Shown piece by piece: positions 5,709 through 6,931 of a stretch of 6,931 nt of DNA. Within the stretch, counting starts at the first letter, position 1; each line of letters begins with the position of its first letter. Origin of the DNA: Aquificaceae bacterium (GTDB taxonomy: Bacteria; Aquificota; Aquificia; Aquificales; Aquificaceae); contig WGFS01000143.1 in the NCBI GenBank assembly GCA_015492115.1, forward strand, positions 1-6,931, written 5' to 3'. Below the pieces are notes generated by a model. That model saw nothing but the letters and a program-made list of their open reading frames with translations, ran no database searches and was not told the origin of the DNA. A program made the position numbers and the translations under genes.

Positions 5709-6541
5709 CGAGCACTAAGGAAATTGAGGAAAGGATAAGGAAGTTCAGAGAGATAGAGAAGATAGTCCTCTCCATGAAGTCCATAGCGAGCTCAAACGTA
5801 AGGAGGGCGCAGATCCTTATAGAGTCTCTAAGGGAGTTTGAGGAGAACGTGGTCTCCTCTGTGGGGATGGTCCTGTCTTACTTCCCCGATCTCAGCCTCA
5901 ATGTTTCAGGAGGAAAGGTTCTTGTCGTTGTCTTTGGTTCAGACCAGGGACTCTGTGGTAACTTCAACGACAGGGTTTTTGAAAGAGCTCTTGGGGTCTT
6001 CGGAAAGAGAGGAGAACTCATGGGCTTTCTCGTGGTGGGGAGAAAGCTATCGGACCTGATGGAAGATAATGTCATAAGGACCTTCAGTGCCCCCACCCAC
6101 TACGAGTCCATATACTCCAGGGCGAGCGAGCTTATAGACCAGATATCCCTGATCTTCTCAGAAGAGGTCTCGGAGCTTTACACCGTCTTTAACGAGTTCC
6201 TCGGCGTGGGGAGCTACAGGCCAGTTGTGAGGAGGGTCTTTCCCTTTGAGGTTGAGAGGAAAGAGGTCTGGGGCGTTCCCCCAATTCTTGACATACCTCC
6301 GAAGGAGGTCCTGTCAGGTCTCATATCTAACTATATCTTCTCAAGGATCTACAGGGCTTACCTTGAGTCCTTCCTCTCGGAGAACGGTGTCAGGCTCATG
6401 AACATGAACAGCGCCTCCTCAGCCATAGAAAGGAGCCTTGAGAGCCTCCATATAGAGAAAAACTACTTCAGACAGGAGGAGATAACCTCTGAGATTGAAG
6501 AGATAATGACAGCCTTCAGGCTCTTAGTGGAGGAAAGATGA
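5705..6541 (+). CDS. atpG: ATP synthase F1 subunit gamma (central shaft)
   Basis: A 278-residue central-stalk subunit that rotates inside the alpha/beta hexamer and sits on the c-ring. The N-terminal helix carries the family pattern: IEERIRKF...IVLSMKSIASSNVRRAQ (7-36), comparable to 'I..RI.s...t.KIT.AM..va..k..ra'. The Rossmann-like middle domain shows VVVFGSDQGLCGNFN (74-88), the conserved 'sDrGLcG.fN' block. The C-terminal helix runs from about 203 to 278, including MNSASSAIERSL (234-245) and the end EITSEIEEIMTAF (259-271). The family's commonest form of the middle block has Arg where this protein has Gln in SDQGLCG. The length is near the usual 280-300. The start is fixed by the ATGA overlap with alpha (5705-5708) and the end by the ATGA overlap with beta (6538-6541). 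Confidence 0.96.
   Translation: MTSTKEIEERIRKFREIEKIVLSMKSIASSNVRRAQILIESLREFEENVVSSVGMVLSYFPDLSLNVSGGKVLVVVFGSDQGLCGNFNDRVFERALGVFGKRGELMGFLVVGRKLSDLMEDNVIRTFSAPTHYESIYSRASELIDQISLIFSEEVSELYTVFNEFLGVGSYRPVVRRVFPFEVERKEVWGVPPILDIPPKEVLSGLISNYIFSRIYRAYLESFLSENGVRLMNMNSASSAIERSLESLHIEKNYFRQEEITSEIEEIMTAFRLLVEER
6529..6533 (+). promoter_or_regulatory. Ribosome binding site of atpD
   Basis: GGAGG lies four bases before the ATG at 6538, in the last codons of atpG. It is a good site and fits efficient expression of the catalytic subunit, needed in three copies. Confidence 0.65.
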
Positions 6542-6931
6542 GCGGGAAGATCGTTTCCGTAAGGGAGAGCGTCGTTACCGTCGGTTTTGAGGACAGCCTG
6601 CCCTTTAACCATGAGATACTCCTTGTTGAGGAGACGGGAACTAAGCTTGAGGTTCAGAGGATGGAAGGGAGGCTTGTGTCCTGCCTTGTCCTCGGAAAAA
6701 CGATAGGGATTTCCAGAGGGATGAAGGTGAGGAGAACGGGGGAGGTTCTCAAGGTAAAGGTCGGGGAGAAGGTTCTGGGAAGGACTTTAAACACCTTCGG
6801 GGAGCCCATAGACAGGCTCGGTCCTCTTGAGGGGGAGAAGGAGTATCCAGCTTTCAGGAAGGCTCCAGAGGTGACTGAGGAGAGAGAGGAGAGGGAGATA
6901 CTTGAGACGGGGATAAAGCTCGTTGATCTAC
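6538..6931 (+). CDS. atpD: ATP synthase F1 subunit beta (catalytic), 3'-truncated by window edge
   Basis: The first 131 codons of an open frame that leaves the window on the right. The N-terminal beta-barrel reads GKIVSVRESVVTVGFEDSLP (3-22), a typical beta opening (G.I..V.G.VVDV.F...LP). It is followed by VGEKVLGRTLNTFGEPIDRL (75-94) and the block EEREILETGIKLVDL (117-131), which leads into the nucleotide-binding domain. 'ILETGIK-VDL' is the beta form; alpha has 'LQTGIKAID' or, in this window, 'LYTGIKVID'. The barrel starts almost at residue 1, unlike alpha. The P-loop, the catalytic Glu and the DELSEED loop lie beyond the edge and cannot be checked. Beta directly after gamma is the classical F-ATPase order, whereas N-ATPase operons normally put beta first. 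Epsilon would be expected next, outside the window. Confidence 0.95.
   Translation, partial: MSGKIVSVRESVVTVGFEDSLPFNHEILLVEETGTKLEVQRMEGRLVSCLVLGKTIGISRGMKVRRTGEVLKVKVGEKVLGRTLNTFGEPIDRLGPLEGEKEYPAFRKAPEVTEEREEREILETGIKLVDL

Noticed and set aside
6538..6931. Reading the last gene as a second alpha subunit or a V/A-type ATPase subunit.
   Set aside because: The barrel begins at the first residues and the ILETGIK-VDL block is the F-type beta form. A V/A-type catalytic subunit would carry a long insertion here that is absent.

Overview
The window holds one tightly packed, all-plus-strand gene cluster that encodes most of an F-type rotary ATPase of the N-ATPase ('alternate F1Fo', Na+-ATPase-like) class. 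The 3' part of a von Willebrand factor A (VWA) gene and a monovalent cation/proton antiporter gene precede it. The N-type assignment rests on five features seen in the sequence: a small arginine-bearing AtpR-like membrane protein just before subunit a; a c subunit with the GEG + ES...Y double-carboxylate ion site; no separate delta gene; a long b subunit ending in a delta/OSCP-like domain; and an alpha subunit that starts with a short N-terminal helix.

Layout: 1-975, VWA-domain protein (5' end outside the window). 982-2208, CPA-family antiporter with TDP and DD motifs. 2205-2489, atpR-like. 2465-3193, atpB (a). 3215-3481, atpE (c). 3485-4237, atpF (b with delta-like C-terminus). 4221-5708, atpA (alpha, TTG start). 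5705-6541, atpG (gamma). 6538-6931, atpD (beta, cut off at the right edge before its P-loop). Neighbouring genes overlap or are at most 21 bases apart. No terminator-like structure is visible, so a single polycistronic transcript is likely. No gap longer than 21 bases exists, and I see no RNA gene, mobile element, CRISPR array or repeat.

How the parts work together (inference from family knowledge): a, c and the membrane helix of b form the ion-translocating Fo motor. AtpR probably helps c-ring assembly. Alpha, beta and gamma form the F1 head and shaft, with the delta-like end of b acting as the stator cap. Epsilon is not in the window and may lie just downstream. The antiporter exchanges monovalent cations for protons, so it could link an ATPase-driven Na+ (or H+) gradient to the other ion. 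The usual N-ATPase order described in the literature is beta-epsilon-AtpQ-AtpR-a-c-b-alpha-gamma. Here beta comes after gamma and an antiporter sits where AtpQ would be, so this is a rearranged form.

Host: the proteins are rich in Lys/Glu/Arg, arginine is written almost only as AGG/AGA, isoleucine often as ATA, and the coding strand is purine-rich. This pattern is typical of (hyper)thermophiles. Together with bacterial Shine-Dalgarno sites and an F-type enzyme, it suggests a thermophilic bacterium, perhaps of Aquificota type. A thermophilic archaeon carrying a transferred N-ATPase cannot be excluded, and the sequence alone does not settle the taxon.
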